Assembly (NCBI GenBank): GCA_026008535.1 | Contig: BRKX01000018.1 | Span: forward strand, 19,352,088 to 19,416,087 | Origin: Perilla frutescens | Taxonomy: Eukaryota > Streptophyta > Magnoliopsida > Lamiales > Lamiaceae | Direction of reading: 5' to 3' | DNA: 64,000 bases | Shown: piece after piece, positions 12,280 to 24,560 of the stretch | How the letters are laid out: each line of letters starts with the position of its first letter | Numbering within the stretch: the stretch's first letter is position 1 | Position numbers and translations under genes: made by a program | The notes under the pieces: generated by a model | The model's database searches: none | Told to the model about the DNA's origin: nothing | Seen by the model: the letters and a program-made list of their open reading frames with translations, nothing else

Positions 12280-12385
12280 AGGGTTTTTTCTTTTAATCGG
12301 GAAAGGAGGAACGACTGGAACATGAGTCTCGAACCCGAGATGTTGTCTCTCTTTTACTCAAGGGTCTCCCTGCTAATTTGGTGTC
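12280..12385 (-). mobile_element. Possible tRNA-derived SINE fragment
   Basis: Read on the minus strand it contains a Pol III B-box-like GGGTTCGAGACTC, preceded by AGGGAGACCC-type sequence and followed by an A-rich end (AAAAGAAAAAA). No target duplication was found, so this is tentative. Confidence 0.35.
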
Positions 12386-12644
12386 TCCAGAACATATATT
12401 TAGATTTTGAGGTTTTTTTTTTTCAGAATGAATATTGGATATGACGAGGTTAATTAGTTGAACTTTATATTACTGAATTAGTTTAAATATAGATGCACCT
12501 AATTAGTTACAAAACTAAATATAGATGCATGTAAAACCCTAATTTTGAATTGTAAAACACACGTATCCATTCTTCTGCAGAGTCCGTACAGTATCAATTT
12601 TTTCATGAAGAAATTCCCACTAATTATTATTCCTATATACACAT

Positions 12645-12735
12645 GACAAAAACTTGTATCACACCCTCTAACGGGTCGCAAACTGTTAGACGAGTCAAAC
12701 CTATCCAAAAATGTTTCGGTGCATGTCACACACTT
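12645..12735. repeat. Solo end of the Mutator-like family
   Basis: GACAAAAACTTGTATCACAC followed by CTCTAACGGGTCGC and CTGTTAGACGAGTC, matching the GACAAAAACTTG end of the full copies. No partner end or target duplication is visible, so it is a fragment. Confidence 0.55.
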
Positions 12736-12779
12736 GCTACAATTTTTTTTTTGTCAATTTCTCTATTTATTGATATATA

Positions 12780-13014
12780 CTCCCTCCGTTTTTGAATAAA
12801 TGTCATTCTAACATTTTAATTTTGTTTCACAAAAAGTGTCATTCTACGAAACATAAAATTCACATTTTTCTCATGTTTGCCCTAATTTAATACATTCAAA
12901 CATATATCTTTAACGCATTTAATGTATTCACACAAGGGTATATTAAGTAAGTTAATTAGTTTATTAATTTGTATGCATTCATACAAAATGACATTTAAAC
13001 AGAAACGGAGGGAG
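12780..13014. mobile_element. Stowaway-like MITE (Tc1/Mariner type)
   Basis: Left end CTCCCTCCGTTTTTGAATAA and right end ACAGAAACGGAGGGAG are inverted repeats, flanked by TA on both sides (12778-12779 and 13015-13016). The 235-bp length, TIR sequence and TA target match plant Stowaway-type elements. Confidence 0.85.
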
Positions 13015-13076
13015 TAGTTATTTCGAAAAATTAGTTATTTCGGGCGAGTGTCACCGTGAGACCGTACTTGGAGAAC

Positions 13077-13077
13077 G

Positions 13078-13135
<58 letters not shown>
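13077..13135. repeat. (CT)n(TA)n compound microsatellite
   Basis: A CT run followed directly by a TA run. Confidence 0.9.
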
Positions 13136-13136
<1 letters not shown>

Positions 13137-13662
13137 CACAAATAAAAAAAAATAGAAAAAGATTAATTAGTTTGAGGTCTCTCCCTCTGTTTATAGATCT
13201 CTCTCCTGGATATGTATAATTCGCAGACGTAGAAAAGCAATTAAGCTACAATACAAAACCCTAAAAGGAAGGGTGAATTAATAATAAGCCAAAATTAAAG
13301 GAGAATTAGATAAACGCACATGTACGTACACGCGCAAGATCAATGTGTGTGTATATCTATAGAATGTGTGTGTGTGGTGGAGCTGAGAAGGAGGAAGAAG
13401 AAGATGGATTGATGGTGAGAAAGAAAAGCGATCCATCATCGATAGCTCGGTGGGATGATGATGAAAAAGAAAGATATATAGCTGATAGAGATATATAGCA
13501 TATAGTTTGTTGATTCAATATTTCAACACACACACAACTAAGACTAGTTTAATTTGCATGAAATATATGGTGCAAGTGCAATAGCAAAGAATTGAAGTTA
13601 ATTTGTTGCAAGAGAAGAATATCAAAACAAGTTTTCCCCCCAAAAAAGATCAATGTTCAAAT

Positions 13663-13667
13663 AAAAA
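13663..13667 (-). terminator. Pol III terminator of tRNA-Thr
   Basis: Five T residues on the minus strand, 8 bases downstream of the mature 3' end. Confidence 0.6.
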
Positions 13668-13675
13668 GATTGGAA

Positions 13676-13747
13676 AGCTCCCAGCGAGGATCGAACTCGC
13701 GACCTTTCGCTTACGAAGCGAACGCAATACCACTATGCTATGGAAGC
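13676..13747 (-). tRNA. tRNA-Thr (anticodon CGT)
   Basis: Read on the minus strand it folds as a full cloverleaf of 72 nt without CCA. The acceptor stem GCTTCCA pairs with TGGGAGC (one G-T). The D stem GCAT pairs with TTGC apart from one mismatch, and the D loop contains GTGG. The anticodon stem TTCGC/GCGAA is perfect and encloses loop TTCGTAA, so the anticodon is CGT (13713-13715). The T stem GCGAG/CTCGC is perfect with TTCGATC. A- and B-box promoters are intact. A T-run on the minus strand (AAAAA at 13663-13667 on plus) lies just downstream as a Pol III terminator. No intron. Confidence 0.9.
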
Positions 13748-14049
13748 CGTTGTTGTCCATTTATTTTGTATGAATATTATATCACATCTAATTTTACCAT
13801 CAAATTTACAACTGCAGATTTTCATTGTCTATGTACTGATTTGTAGTTAACAATTTGATGGAGAATATATGTTATTAAACTTCATATATATATATATATA
13901 TAATGTAAAGATACACTGAAAAAAGAATTCTCTATACAAGCTGGCGGCCAGTCTTTTAACATCCAAATTCGTCTATACCTCACTAGCTAAAAATAATGTA
14001 AATCAAGACATAAAATGGCAAAGCGAACAACAGAGGGAGTGCATGCAAA

Positions 14050-17000
14050 CTACTTTGCAAAGGGTCTACGCCTGCTTGCTGGCTTGGCTTTCAAACCAGC
14101 AGACTCACCCATCACGATCTCATTCACTAAATCTTTAAATATTGAACGTTCAATGTCAAGGACGACAGCACCTGAGATTTCATCATCATAATCTCTCCAC
14201 CTTTCCGATTGATCATACATTACATCCTTGCACACCACAGCTTTCCATCGCCCACCCTCTTCGTCTGACCTGCATTTCATGTTCCTACCTTGAAGCACTT
14301 CGATCTCAGAACATAGTTCTCTGAGCAGCTTCTGCGCGTTCAGGGACTTCCTAGTTAGCTTCAGTGGTCTCAACCATGGTTCTGTTGAGGGACCTGCTGA
14401 CACCAGCTTTCTAGCAAGAATCTCATTAACGGTGTCAAAAATGGGTCTCCTGCGAAGTTTCCCCTTCATCATCGTCTCAGTTTTCTTCTCCGGGCTGCAT
14501 TCTTGCTCGAGTACAGTGCTTGCCTTTGTTTGCTCCAAGACGAGAAACAGCTCAGGGTTGATAGGATGACCAGATGCATGAAATTGGAAATCTATCAGGC
14601 TTGAGCCGAGGTCTCTGAGTAGGAGCCCTGAGGCCAATAGAATCTCGGATATGTATCTGTGGTCTGGATCAGTGTTTTCACACAGTGAGGCAATGTAGTC
14701 AGTGTGCGCCTCATCATGACTAGAGTTGAGCCGTCTGAGCTTCTGAACTAGATTTTCAATGTTTTGAAATTTGTTTTGGTTGATTTCAGATGTAAAGGCA
14801 TATTCCCTCGAACCACGAATGTCAACATCAGCTGAACTTCCTCGAACCACATTTGAATCCTTCTCATTATCCTTGGATATCTCCTCTGTCAATAAATGTT
14901 AATCAATCAGAAGCTATCACACGAAATTAGAAAAGGTGCAGCCCCGATAAGACTCTTATTGTTCTTGCTTCAGTCAATGCCTCTAGCAAAGCAACAATAA
15001 TGATTTCTCTACTCATTAACACAAGCACTAGAACATTCACTTATCTTTCTTTCATGAAAATAAACAAGGCAAATATTCTCGGTGACTCGTTCTAGTTTTT
15101 ATTTCTTTTTTGGGCTATAGCATTTGGACGCTGTAACATAGTTTATTTCCAAATTCAGTGTACAATTAAAGTGAAATGCTCATCAGTATAATATTTGCTT
15201 CAGAAGAAAAGGATAATGTTCATCTCTAGACTGAAAAGCAAATGAACCTAATGCAAAGCCATGCAGCAAAAACAGAACAGTTTTATACCATGTACTTGTT
15301 ATGGCTTCGCCACATTAAAAAGTAAAGAGTTTACCTTTGTACACCACCGAAGAAGGTGAATCGTCTTTATGAGTTCTGTTGTCAAGAACAGATACAGGAC
15401 TGGAGTACTCAACAGGAACAACGGCAAAGTCTGCTGACTTTTCTTCATTCAATGCTATAGCAGATATCTGGAGTAAATTATAATACAAATTAACAGTTGA
15501 AGAGATCAAATCAATCAAATATATGACATATAAAGTACAAACCTGTTCTCCTGATTCAGAAAACATAAATTCAGAAGCTTCCCTGGATAGACTCATGCAA
15601 ATGCTTATGCCAGGAGATCTCTCAGAAGAGTCGGCTGAAGCATTTGGCAGAACCAAATTCTCATTTTCACGGTAATTCAAATTTCTTGATTCAACATTTA
15701 CACCACTTTCCTGAATGTTGGAATGTTTTGGTCTTCGTCTTCCACCGGGAGAATTGGACTCGCCTAGTTGCCTGTTCGGCTGTCTTCTAGATTTGCTTGA
15801 ATCAGGGGGTGTAGGTGGTCGAGCTCTTTTTTCCAGCTCAAGTTTCTTCTGTTGCAATCTAGGGCTGATAGACGCCGAACTCTTCCCCAAGCCTGCATAG
15901 CCATCTTTTGCCAACTGTGGTGATCTTGTTGAAGTCTGTGCAGCCTTTAGAGTTCTATCATACTTCATATTGGCTGAAGTTACAGTACTTTCACGCTGGC
16001 TAGATTTAGAGCTCGTATCTTTAGCTGTACTGCCACTGCTCAAAACCTTTCCATTATCAACAAACTCATTATCCTGCAGTTTAGGTACACCAGATAAGCC
16101 GTCAAGTGAAAACACAGAAGCAGCAGGTATGCCAGCTTTCTCGACAGGCTTAGCTGGTTTCATGATCACTATTGGAGAATCGCTATGTCGTGCTGCAATG
16201 GTGTTCCTCCTTGTGAAACCAAGAGCCTCTTCAGTCTGTGGCTTTCGGCGGTCTACTGATCTTGCCTCATGTTTGAATCTCAACTGTTTTTCCTCATGAT
16301 CTTTATGACTTGTGAAGTTTGATCCTAGAGCTTCTTTTTGAGTTTGTAACAATTTCTTAGACTGCATTGCTTCCAATATCTGTTTAAGTGCTCTGAGATC
16401 CTTTCCGGACTGTGTGAATTCAAGATCCTTCAATCTTTTCTCTATCTCACTGTAAACAGAAGGAAATGCGGTTTCAGCCTTTGCTGGAGCTCTCTTAGTT
16501 CTGGACCCTGGTTTCTGAGAACTCCTCCTTCCATCAGTATGCTTCCATGGCGCTGGCTCAATTGGAAACTTTGACAAAGGTTTCATTGAAGAATCGGGAT
16601 TTCTCCAACGAGGTGAGTTTGGCTCCTTCCACGAGGAACTCGATAGTTTAACTGAACTTGGTTCTCTTTCTGCAAAAGACCTTGAAATACCAATGAAGTC
16701 TTTATCTGGATGAGTCTTAGTTACACTAGAGTTAGTGTCGATGGGTGAAACCGAATGAGGCAGTGCTTCAAGACCCATCAGCTTCGCCACGACACTTGGA
16801 GGCCGTGCTTGATGTCCAGAACTAGAAGATTGTTGGAGATTCTGAACCTTACCATCAAATTCACTGCTCACCTGCTGCATAGATTTCAACAAGTTGGACC
16901 TGGAATCAAATGGATGGTCTTTAAGCTTTAGGGTAGATTTGGAAACATCCCTTGAGTCAAATGGTGCACGGTTTACTTCCCTTCCATCATAAGAAAACCG

Positions 17001-18233
17001 AGGGGCATCTCTAGAAATCAAAGACAACGGCCCATCTTTTGAGTTGTAGGATAATGATCTCAGAAGCGGTCTATGTTCATTGTGATGCAAAGGTGCTTCT
17101 TGAAATTTTGCTAGAACTCTAAGAGATTCTTTGAGGTCATCATGCATTCGTTGCTTCGTATCAAGACCAGAGCCATGAGAACCATTAATAATTTGAGAAT
17201 GCATCCTTGGTGAGTCTTGATACTTGATTACAGGATCTGCGGTTTTCACTTTAATTGGCATCCCCTGGATTTCCCTGTACATGGAATCCTTCACCAGATC
17301 ACGAAGATCACGATTTTGCAGGCTCATTGCTGGATCCCTCGAAGGGATTTCAGGAAAAATAATTCTGTCAAAGGATGAAGGTTCTGACTGATGAGTAGCT
17401 CTACTACAGTCGAGAGAAGAGGAAGAGGATGAACGGGATAGAGACGAGAAAGAAACCCTGCAGGATGATTCAGTGGAGACTCTTTGTTTCTCTTGGATAT
17501 TCTTGACTGGAGTTTTCTCCTGTAATAGCCAACAAATTGAATGACAAATATATGCAGTTAAGAACATATGCCTCATCACAAACACAGTCTCTAAATTACA
17601 TTCTTTACAAATATCTGAACAAATTGTTAAGTACATCAGCAAAGGCAAAACTGCAAATGGCATCACTGTCTGTCTTTAAATAACCAAAAATCCTTATCCT
17701 CATGAATTTCAAAACTAAGCAAACAGTTGAATATGCTTCGTTGCAAGTTTCAAAACACAAAATAATGAATTTGCAATTCTTGATGGAAGTTGGTTTAATT
17801 CATCATTGAGCAATTCATAACAAGAATTAAAATTCAGAAACCGTACTGTAGATGCAGATCTTAGGTGCTCGTCGTGAGTATCAGTATCATCATTGAAGTC
17901 GCAAATCTCTGCAACAGTTTGGGAACAAGCAACTATTAAGAGACACACACACACACATATATATATATACACTTGATTATTGATTAGTCATCGCATCTAT
18001 GGCCACAAACCAAACTCATATGCCTTTACATCACTATCAAACACTAGTTAATACAAGAACTACATAGCATATGATTATTTACCGGGCCTTTTCGGGGTGT
18101 TGCCAACCACACGCCTGCCACCAGTGAGGATATTTTGTCGATCAAAGAGCTGAAAGATACCATTCATACATCCTATTTGCTTCTGCAAATCTACATTATC
18201 GTCAGTCAAAGAATGTAATAGCTTTGCTGCCAT
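14050..18233 (-). CDS. LNG: LONGIFOLIA/TRM (TON1-recruiting motif) family protein
   Basis: Five coding exons on the minus strand, all with GT-AG borders and matching phases: 18083-18233, 17847-17908, 15543-17519, 15335-15467, 14050-14885; 3159 bases, 1052 residues. The start is the ATG in MAAKLLHSLTDDN, followed by QKQIGCMNGIFQLFDR, the N-terminal LNG motif. Other motifs: VVAKLMGLE near residue 315, EIEKRLKDLEF...LKQILEAMQ near 427-470, PIVIMKPAKP further on, and a C-terminal DUF4378 domain at about 850-1045 ending in LVNEIVMGE. A Ser-rich stretch follows exon 2. LNG/TRM proteins associate with microtubules and the TON1-PP2A complex and promote longitudinal cell elongation. A possible 3' splice site (TTGGTTACAG) 20 bases before the ATG suggests a 5' UTR intron. 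Intron 3 (15468-15542) is 75 bp and has no stop. Confidence 0.94.
15468..15542 (-). other. 75-bp intron of the LNG gene, stop-free and in frame
   Basis: Bordered by CAG/GTTTGTAC and ACTCCAG/ATATCTGC. Its length is a multiple of three and the retained frame has no stop codon, so retention would add 25 mostly hydrophobic residues (YVIYLIDLISSTV is the core) instead of truncating the protein. Confidence 0.7.
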
Positions 18234-19010
18234 CTTCAATTTCTTCCAACCTGTAACCAACTAAATATCTAATTATTCCACGCCCAACTTTATATCCAAT
18301 AAATCCTGTAATCTATGACTTCATCAATGCTAAAAAGTCAAAAAACTAACTTCCCAAATTATGTTTTTTCCCATCTATTTGCCTTAACAAACTATGATAA
18401 ATCTGTACAAGCAGAGAAATATAAAGCCCCTAAAAACACAAACATAATGTATCCCAATCCCAATACGATATTTACATAGCCTAATGACAACTTCTTCATT
18501 CGATTGATAAGAATCGCCAGATGAAGTCCTATAACTAGCCCTTTCTTCCCAATATATAGAACTTTGACATTGCAAAATAACAAAAGCAAGAGCAAAACTC
18601 AATAAAAAAAACAAATCTTTGAGCTAGAGGAGGAACTAACTAAACAATATCTCCGAATATGAATTGAATGAGAAACACAACATCCGAAAACCACTAATCA
18701 CCAACCAAGAACATCAAGAAAAAATGTGATGCGATTCAAATAGTAGATGGCATTGTGAAATCCCTTAATAGAATGCCAAATAAACAACGAAATGAAGACA
18801 GCCCACCAAAAAAAAAAAAGGGACATGGAAGTATGGTCCATCATCCATGTGTAAATCCATGAATGATAAGAGAGTGTAGTGCTGGCAAAACCATTTTTTA
18901 ATATCATAACAAAATCATTTTTCTATAATAACTGAATTTGGAGGGAGGGAGAGAGATAGAGAGAGAGACGACCATGTGGGATGGGAATATCGGTGGGTCT
19001 GAAATTGTCT
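18234..19010 (-). promoter_or_regulatory. Probable 5' UTR and promoter region of the LNG gene
   Basis: A splice acceptor consensus lies at about 18254, and a CT-rich leader-like stretch on the minus strand (GA-rich on plus, 18945-18970) is compatible with a first non-coding exon. No coding frame. Inference from composition and splice consensus only. Confidence 0.35.
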
Positions 19011-19811
19011 GCATGAACATGTGATTATGTCAGTGGATTATGTTGGAGAAATATGTTATTACTTCACCACACAGATTCTTCTCTCTCTCAATTTATCTTT
19101 CAAGTCTTTTTTTTCACCTTTTGCTGATAATTTGAAACCAACATTGATACAATTAAGTATGATAAAAATACAATTAAGGGTTAAATTTTGTAAATACCAC
19201 TAATTTTAACGACTTTGCAAGCTTTGTATATTTATTTTTTCTAGTTTTGTAATAATGTTTTGTGTTTTCCAACAAACACAAATACGTGAATTACTACTCT
19301 CCTCACCAAAATAAGGGGCGGATGTTATAACTTATAATTACACAAATTAAAAGTTGAAGACATTATGCAAAATTGTCACAAATTAAATTTGAGGAAATAT
19401 AATGTTGAAATTAAAAGTGAACATGTTGACTGAATTTACGAACCCTTCGAAAGTGTTTGATAATTTTTTTACACGATAAGAATGACATAGTTTGCATAGT
19501 GAATTGTTAATTAAAGAAGTGTTTTTAATTACGACTTGGAATTGGAAACAAATTATCGTGCAGCGTGTATTAGTCCGCATATATACATCATTTTGGGAGG
19601 TTTTCGGTTCCTCTAACTTAATTACTAGCTACCTAGAATTTAATTTGGAAAAGAGATCGATCCACTTCAAACTTCAAAAGTTTAGCCAAATTGCCTATAA
19701 GATGTTTGATCATCAAGTTTACTTAAATGTCTGTCACATTTGAATATTCAATAATATAATTCGTCCACTTAAAGCATCTTACGAATTGTAACATTTGTTA
19801 ATTAAAATGCA

Positions 19812-19853
<42 letters not shown>

Positions 19854-20489
19854 AGACTTACCATTCCTACTATAATTTTTAGTCTCTGCACTACACTACT
19901 TTATGTTATTAAAGTAATTTTCGGAGGAGCAACTCCAGTTTTTGGCTTGATCCAGACACGACGCAGAAGACGGCGATGGTTCCTTTTGTTTTGTTTTTTC
20001 TTTTTATTCATTATTTTTATTTTTTATCGGCACTATTTGTTTTCTTTTTAATTTGTGATGCACGATAAATTTTTGTGGCTTAGGGAAGCAATTAAGACAA
20101 CATTTAAGTAAGTTCAAAATTATTATTTTTTTCTTTTTTCTCATTTGTGGTGCAAAGAGTAAAAATCGCAGTGTAAATAGTACTTCACTATATATATATA
20201 TATCAGGATATTCGAATTCCTATAATAATATAATTTACAAATATATTTGAATAAAAAAAATATGAACAAAATTACTGATGAAATACGTTATCATTCATTC
20301 TTGTTAATTTCTTCTCATCTTTCTATACTCAAATTGGTGCCTGCAGCTAAGAATTTTAATTATCTTATAGTAATATATATAGTGTCACTAATTATATCTA
20401 ATCATATTAATGCCAGGTGTAATTATTATGATATATATATACATACATATATATATATATAGATTTAAAAGAAAACTATCAATATACAT
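19011..20489. other. AT-rich intergenic sequence
   Basis: No gene seen. A (TA)n run lies at about 19813-19851 and a short one near 20190. Confidence 0.5.
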
Positions 20490-20916
20490 ATAAATATAAG
20501 GGCACACTCCTGTAGGACGGTCTAACGGGTCACTTCCGTTAGACGGATCCTAACCCGACCCGGATCAAATATAAAACAATAAAGAAAAAAGGTAAAATAA
20601 TAGCGCTTCTCTTTCTCTCTCCCTCTGTGAAGCTACAGCGCCGCTCTCGAACCCTTTTGCAACTCTTCCGTTCGCGACTCCATATTGGAAGAGCTCTGAA
20701 AGATCCGATTCCTCATCTAGCAGAGAGAAATGCACAATTTTAGAGAGAAACACAACTGTAATCGCAACAGCAGATACATACATATAAAGAAGTGTGGATT
20801 TCGATTGCGATCTCTGATTTGGTGAATGATTGATGCGTATGGATTGCAAGGCTTTGTTTCAGGCCTTGTATTGCTCTTTGAAACTGTATTTTGCTGCGTT
20901 TAATAGCCCCAAACAT

Positions 20917-20990
20917 TCTTCATGTGGGATAAGGAGAGGAGAGTGGGGGATGCCTAGAAGCTGTTCGATGAAATGTCGAACAAAAAGTAG
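20917..20990 (+). pseudogene. Possible captured PPR-motif fragment
   Basis: In one frame the sequence reads GDA, stop, KLFDEMSNKK, stop. The pattern GDA(x)KLFDEM is characteristic of plant pentatricopeptide repeats. It lies inside Mutator-like copy 2, a class known to capture gene pieces (Pack-MULEs). Only about 15 residues support it, so it is tentative. Confidence 0.3.
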
Positions 20991-21506
20991 CTCCAAATAG
21001 AATGACGTACAATATTAGTACGTGTTTGTAATAGAAATAGCTAGCTAGGTAGCTAGGAATCGGACAATATATACTAATTAGCTTAGCTAGGTAGAGATGG
21101 ATAGATGAGCTAGCTAGTTAATTGAGTTTGCAGTAGCAGTTGTGGATCGACAAGCATAGTTGTATTTATAATAATGGAGATTGGAGAAGATGGGTAGCCG
21201 ACATGGATTGAAGGGATAACTAGACTTCGAGACAAAACCAAGAGAATGGAATGGTCATTTTAATTCGATTTCAACTTTTGCTCTTGTCAACAAAAGGTGA
21301 TAAGATAACCATGTAAATTTTACAATCATCTTATTACAAATCATTATCTTTTAATACCTAACCCTCTGTTCTGCCATGTCCAAGAAACAGACCGAAAGCC
21401 CTTGTAATCCTCACTCATTTTTATTAAGGTAATGGGTCCTACTAATTACCTAGCTAGCTTTGAAATTTTAATTATGTGTAGTCTAATTGATGGGTGTTGA
21501 AGATTT

Positions 21507-22265
21507 TTAGTGATATTTTATTTATAATTAGTGTTACTTGTTTTTGTAATTAGTGATACTTTATTTTGTAATCAATAATATTTTTCTCTATGATAATGAA
21601 ATAATTTTTTTTTACTCAAGAATGAGTTTTTATTGTATTCATAGACCTGATTCTCATGTTTTAAACTAACTCTTTTCTTTCTAATTAGTGATACTTTTTT
21701 TATAATTATTGATACTTTCTTTTGTAATTAGTGATACTTTTTTCCCTAGTAATAAGACTCTGATGATACTTCACCCATAAATAATGATACTCACATGTCA
21801 GTTAATGATACTTCACCCATAAATAATAATACTCACATGTAAGTTAGTGATACTTCACCCATAAATAATGATACTAACTAATGATACTCTACTCATAGTT
21901 AATAACATTTATCTATTTTGGATTTGATAATTAATGTATAATCATCAATAATATCATATTATACTCAACTTCCGAGTTAATGATACTTCATTCATAATTA
22001 ATGATATTTTACAGACAGTTAATGATACTCACTAGATATATAGCTAATGATACTTCAATTACTAGTTAATGATATTTTGCCAAATTTATATATAATATCT
22101 AATGATACTTAACTTAATAGTTAATGTATTTCGCCAAATTTATATCTAATGATACTTCGCTTCATAGTTAATGATACTTCACTTCACTGTTAGTGATACT
22201 TTACACATAATGATACTTTACTTTATATCTAGTGATACTTTACTTATACCTAGTGATACTCCAGT
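21507..22265. repeat. GATACTT minisatellite in Mutator-like copy 2
   Basis: Degenerate units of TTAGTGATACTTT and CATAATGATACTTCAC kind at roughly 20-40 bp spacing. Confidence 0.8.
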
Positions 22266-22595
22266 AACTGCGCGTGGGAGCGCGGGTAAGACACGGGTCT
22301 GCGCCGAAATTGGGTTTGGGGTGGGTTTTGGGCGGGTTTGGGATGAGCTTGGGTTTTATTTGACCCGTCTAACATAAGCAACCCATTAGACGATCTCATA
22401 CAAGTTTTTATCATAAATATATAATACAAAATGGATTTTAATTTATTTTTATTTTTTTATGATGAACAATTTAGTTAGTGGGAATGCCAACTTAAGCATG
22501 CACGATTACTTAACTACAATTATAATTAATTAGGAGTAGAAGTTAAGTAGAGATCATGCACGGATATCCATATCTTCAAAAAGTAGCACATTTAT

Positions 22596-22718
22596 GGGTT
22601 TTATTTGACGCGCCCCCAGGCTGGACGCGGGATTAGGACAGGTTGGAGGCGGATATGAATTTTATTTGACCCGTCTAAAATAAGAGACCCGTTAAACGGT
22701 CTAACACAAGTTTTTGTC
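22596..22718. repeat. Solo right end of the Mutator-like family
   Basis: Begins GGGTTTTATTTGACGCG, contains TTTGACCCGTCTAA and ends CACAAGTTTTTGTC, the same order as the last 120 bases of copy 2, which lies only 200 bp away. No left end is seen. Confidence 0.6.
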
Positions 22719-23413
22719 CTTAAAAAATGTCGACTGCGGTGATTATTTTCTTAATTGTGTGTTATATTATACATCCCAACTTTTAGATACACACACGCAC
22801 ACACACATAATATATTCTCACATATTTTAACTATGGAACATAAATGTGTTCGTAATTATATATGTACTCACATGTATGTTGTACGTATATACGTATGACT
22901 ATAAGTATCATTTTAAGTTTTGTAATACTGTGTGCCCACCCAATCAAGCTAGTGGTAGCAATCTCGACTACATGTACAATTAATTAAACAACAAATTAAT
23001 TGACTAACTTTGATTTGTACATGCTAATTAAAATAATTTCTATTTTGTTTATTTATTAAGATACATATTTTTATTTGTGGGAGTGACGATATATAGTAAC
23101 ATGTTCAATAAAAATATTTTGAAGAACTCCAATACGATTTCGATAATAAATTTTAGATTTAGGTATAGGGACTAAAACCATAGTTGGTTTTTGATGGCCT
23201 TTTAATTAATAATTAATATTACTAAGCTTTTTTTCTAGCTTCCTTCTTCTCTTTTTTCCGCCGCCTTTTTTCCGGTGAGATTAGAAGACAATATATCTGA
23301 ACAAATAAATAAATTTTGATAAATTTTCCCTTAAGTATTATTCGTAGTGAATTTTTTTAGTAAATTAATAGATTATGATCAAATACGTTATTAATATAAT
23401 TATGTCAAACAAA

Positions 23414-23449
<36 letters not shown>

Positions 23450-24041
23450 GAAGTTCATGTGCAATCACATGCAACTCAATAATACGTACGTACCATTCTT
23501 AGATGGAAAAATAATCGTGAGGAAATTAATAAGAGAACATCTAAATAAGTTCAACAATTAAAATTAAGACCTAGGTATCACGAAATCAAACTACATATAT
23601 GTATATATAACTATATATATATAAATAACCTTACTATAATTCAACCCTAAGAAATAGACAAAACATAAGGTATATATAGATGATAGGAAACACAAATTAA
23701 AAGAGTCTCACATGCATAAAGTGAATATACAAAACATCATGTGCTGTGCTTCAACTCTATTAGGGCATTAACAACTAACCATCTCAATCATTTTACACAC
23801 ACTCTTCCCTCTTGATTTCCAACATGATTCTTTAATTATTAAGCTTGAAAATATATGGTAACATTTTGGTAAGGGTCATGGCATCACCTTTTTGAAACTT
23901 CAATATCATAGCTATTGGTTGATTCAGTGTGGATTGATTAGGAATCATCAACCTTTTGAAATTTCATCCAATCAATATCAATAATGTACCAAGGCTGTAA
24001 TGATTGTCCACCGATTATGTGGTGGTGTCATCGGATGGTCG
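22719..24041. other. AT-rich intergenic sequence
   Basis: No gene seen. A (TA)n run lies at about 23416-23447. Confidence 0.5.
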
Positions 24042-24351
24042 CACTACAAAAAAAGTCATATTCCAGCGGGAAATTCCAGCGAATCCATTTTCCGCTGGAA
24101 TTTTAAAAAATTCTAACGGTCATTCCATCGAGTTTGTTTTCCACTGGAATTTTGTAAAATTCTAGCGGGCATTTCAGCGTATCGTGTACCTCTGGATTTT
24201 TTTTTATTTTTTATTATTTTTAAATATTTTTTAAAAATTCCAGCGATAATTTCAGCGTGTCAGTGTGCCGCTGGAATTTTTGTATTCTTTATTATTTTTT
24301 AAAAACTTTTTCAAAGATTCCAACGGGCATTCTAACGAGAATTGCCCTCTG

Positions 24352-24385
<34 letters not shown>

Positions 24386-24560
24386 TATTATTATTATTAT
24401 TTAAACAAGTTATTTTAATTTTAATTTTTTTACATTCCTGTGGGATTCCAGTGGGAGATGCCCTCTTGAATTTTCTTTATTTTTTCTAATTATTTAAGTA
24501 TTTTATATATTTTTTAAATTTTTTTATTTTTATTCTAGCGGAATTCAGTCATTCCAGTAC
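24042..24560. mobile_element. CACTA-like terminus with subterminal repeats
   Basis: Begins CACTACAAAAAAA, the classic CACTA (En/Spm) terminal sequence, followed by repeated short motifs in both directions (TTCCAGCGG, CCGCTGGAAT) at about 24060-24290, a typical subterminal repeat region. Matching TTTTTTTGTAGTG was not found downstream, so only one end is present or the other has diverged. Confidence 0.55.
24355..24402. repeat. (TCA)n(TTA)n compound microsatellite
   Basis: About ten TCA units followed by about five TTA units. Confidence 0.9.

Larger units (their letters stand above)
20499..22412 (+). mobile_element. Non-autonomous Mutator-like element (MULE-MITE), copy 2
   Basis: Exact 9-bp target duplication ATAAATATA at 20490-20498 and 22413-22421. 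The left end AGGGCACACTCCTGTAGGAC aligns base for base in length with the left end of copy 1. The right end ...CATACAAGTTTTTATC matches its right end. Interior: about 500 bp of non-repetitive sequence including a PPR-like piece (20949-20990), then a GATACTT minisatellite, then a GC-rich stretch before the right end, just as in copy 1. No transposase. Confidence 0.8.

Noticed and set aside
13028..13070. GGGCGAGTGTCACCGTGAGACCGTAC as a right end for the Mutator-like end at 12645
   Set aside because: It has the wrong orientation for a partner end and no 9-bp duplication matches.
20565..20849. 94-residue minus-strand frame in Mutator-like copy 2
   Set aside because: No recognisable domain; starts and ends in low-complexity sequence of the element.
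24265..24489. Frame with Ser and Leu runs
   Set aside because: Translation of the (TCA)n(TTA)n microsatellite.
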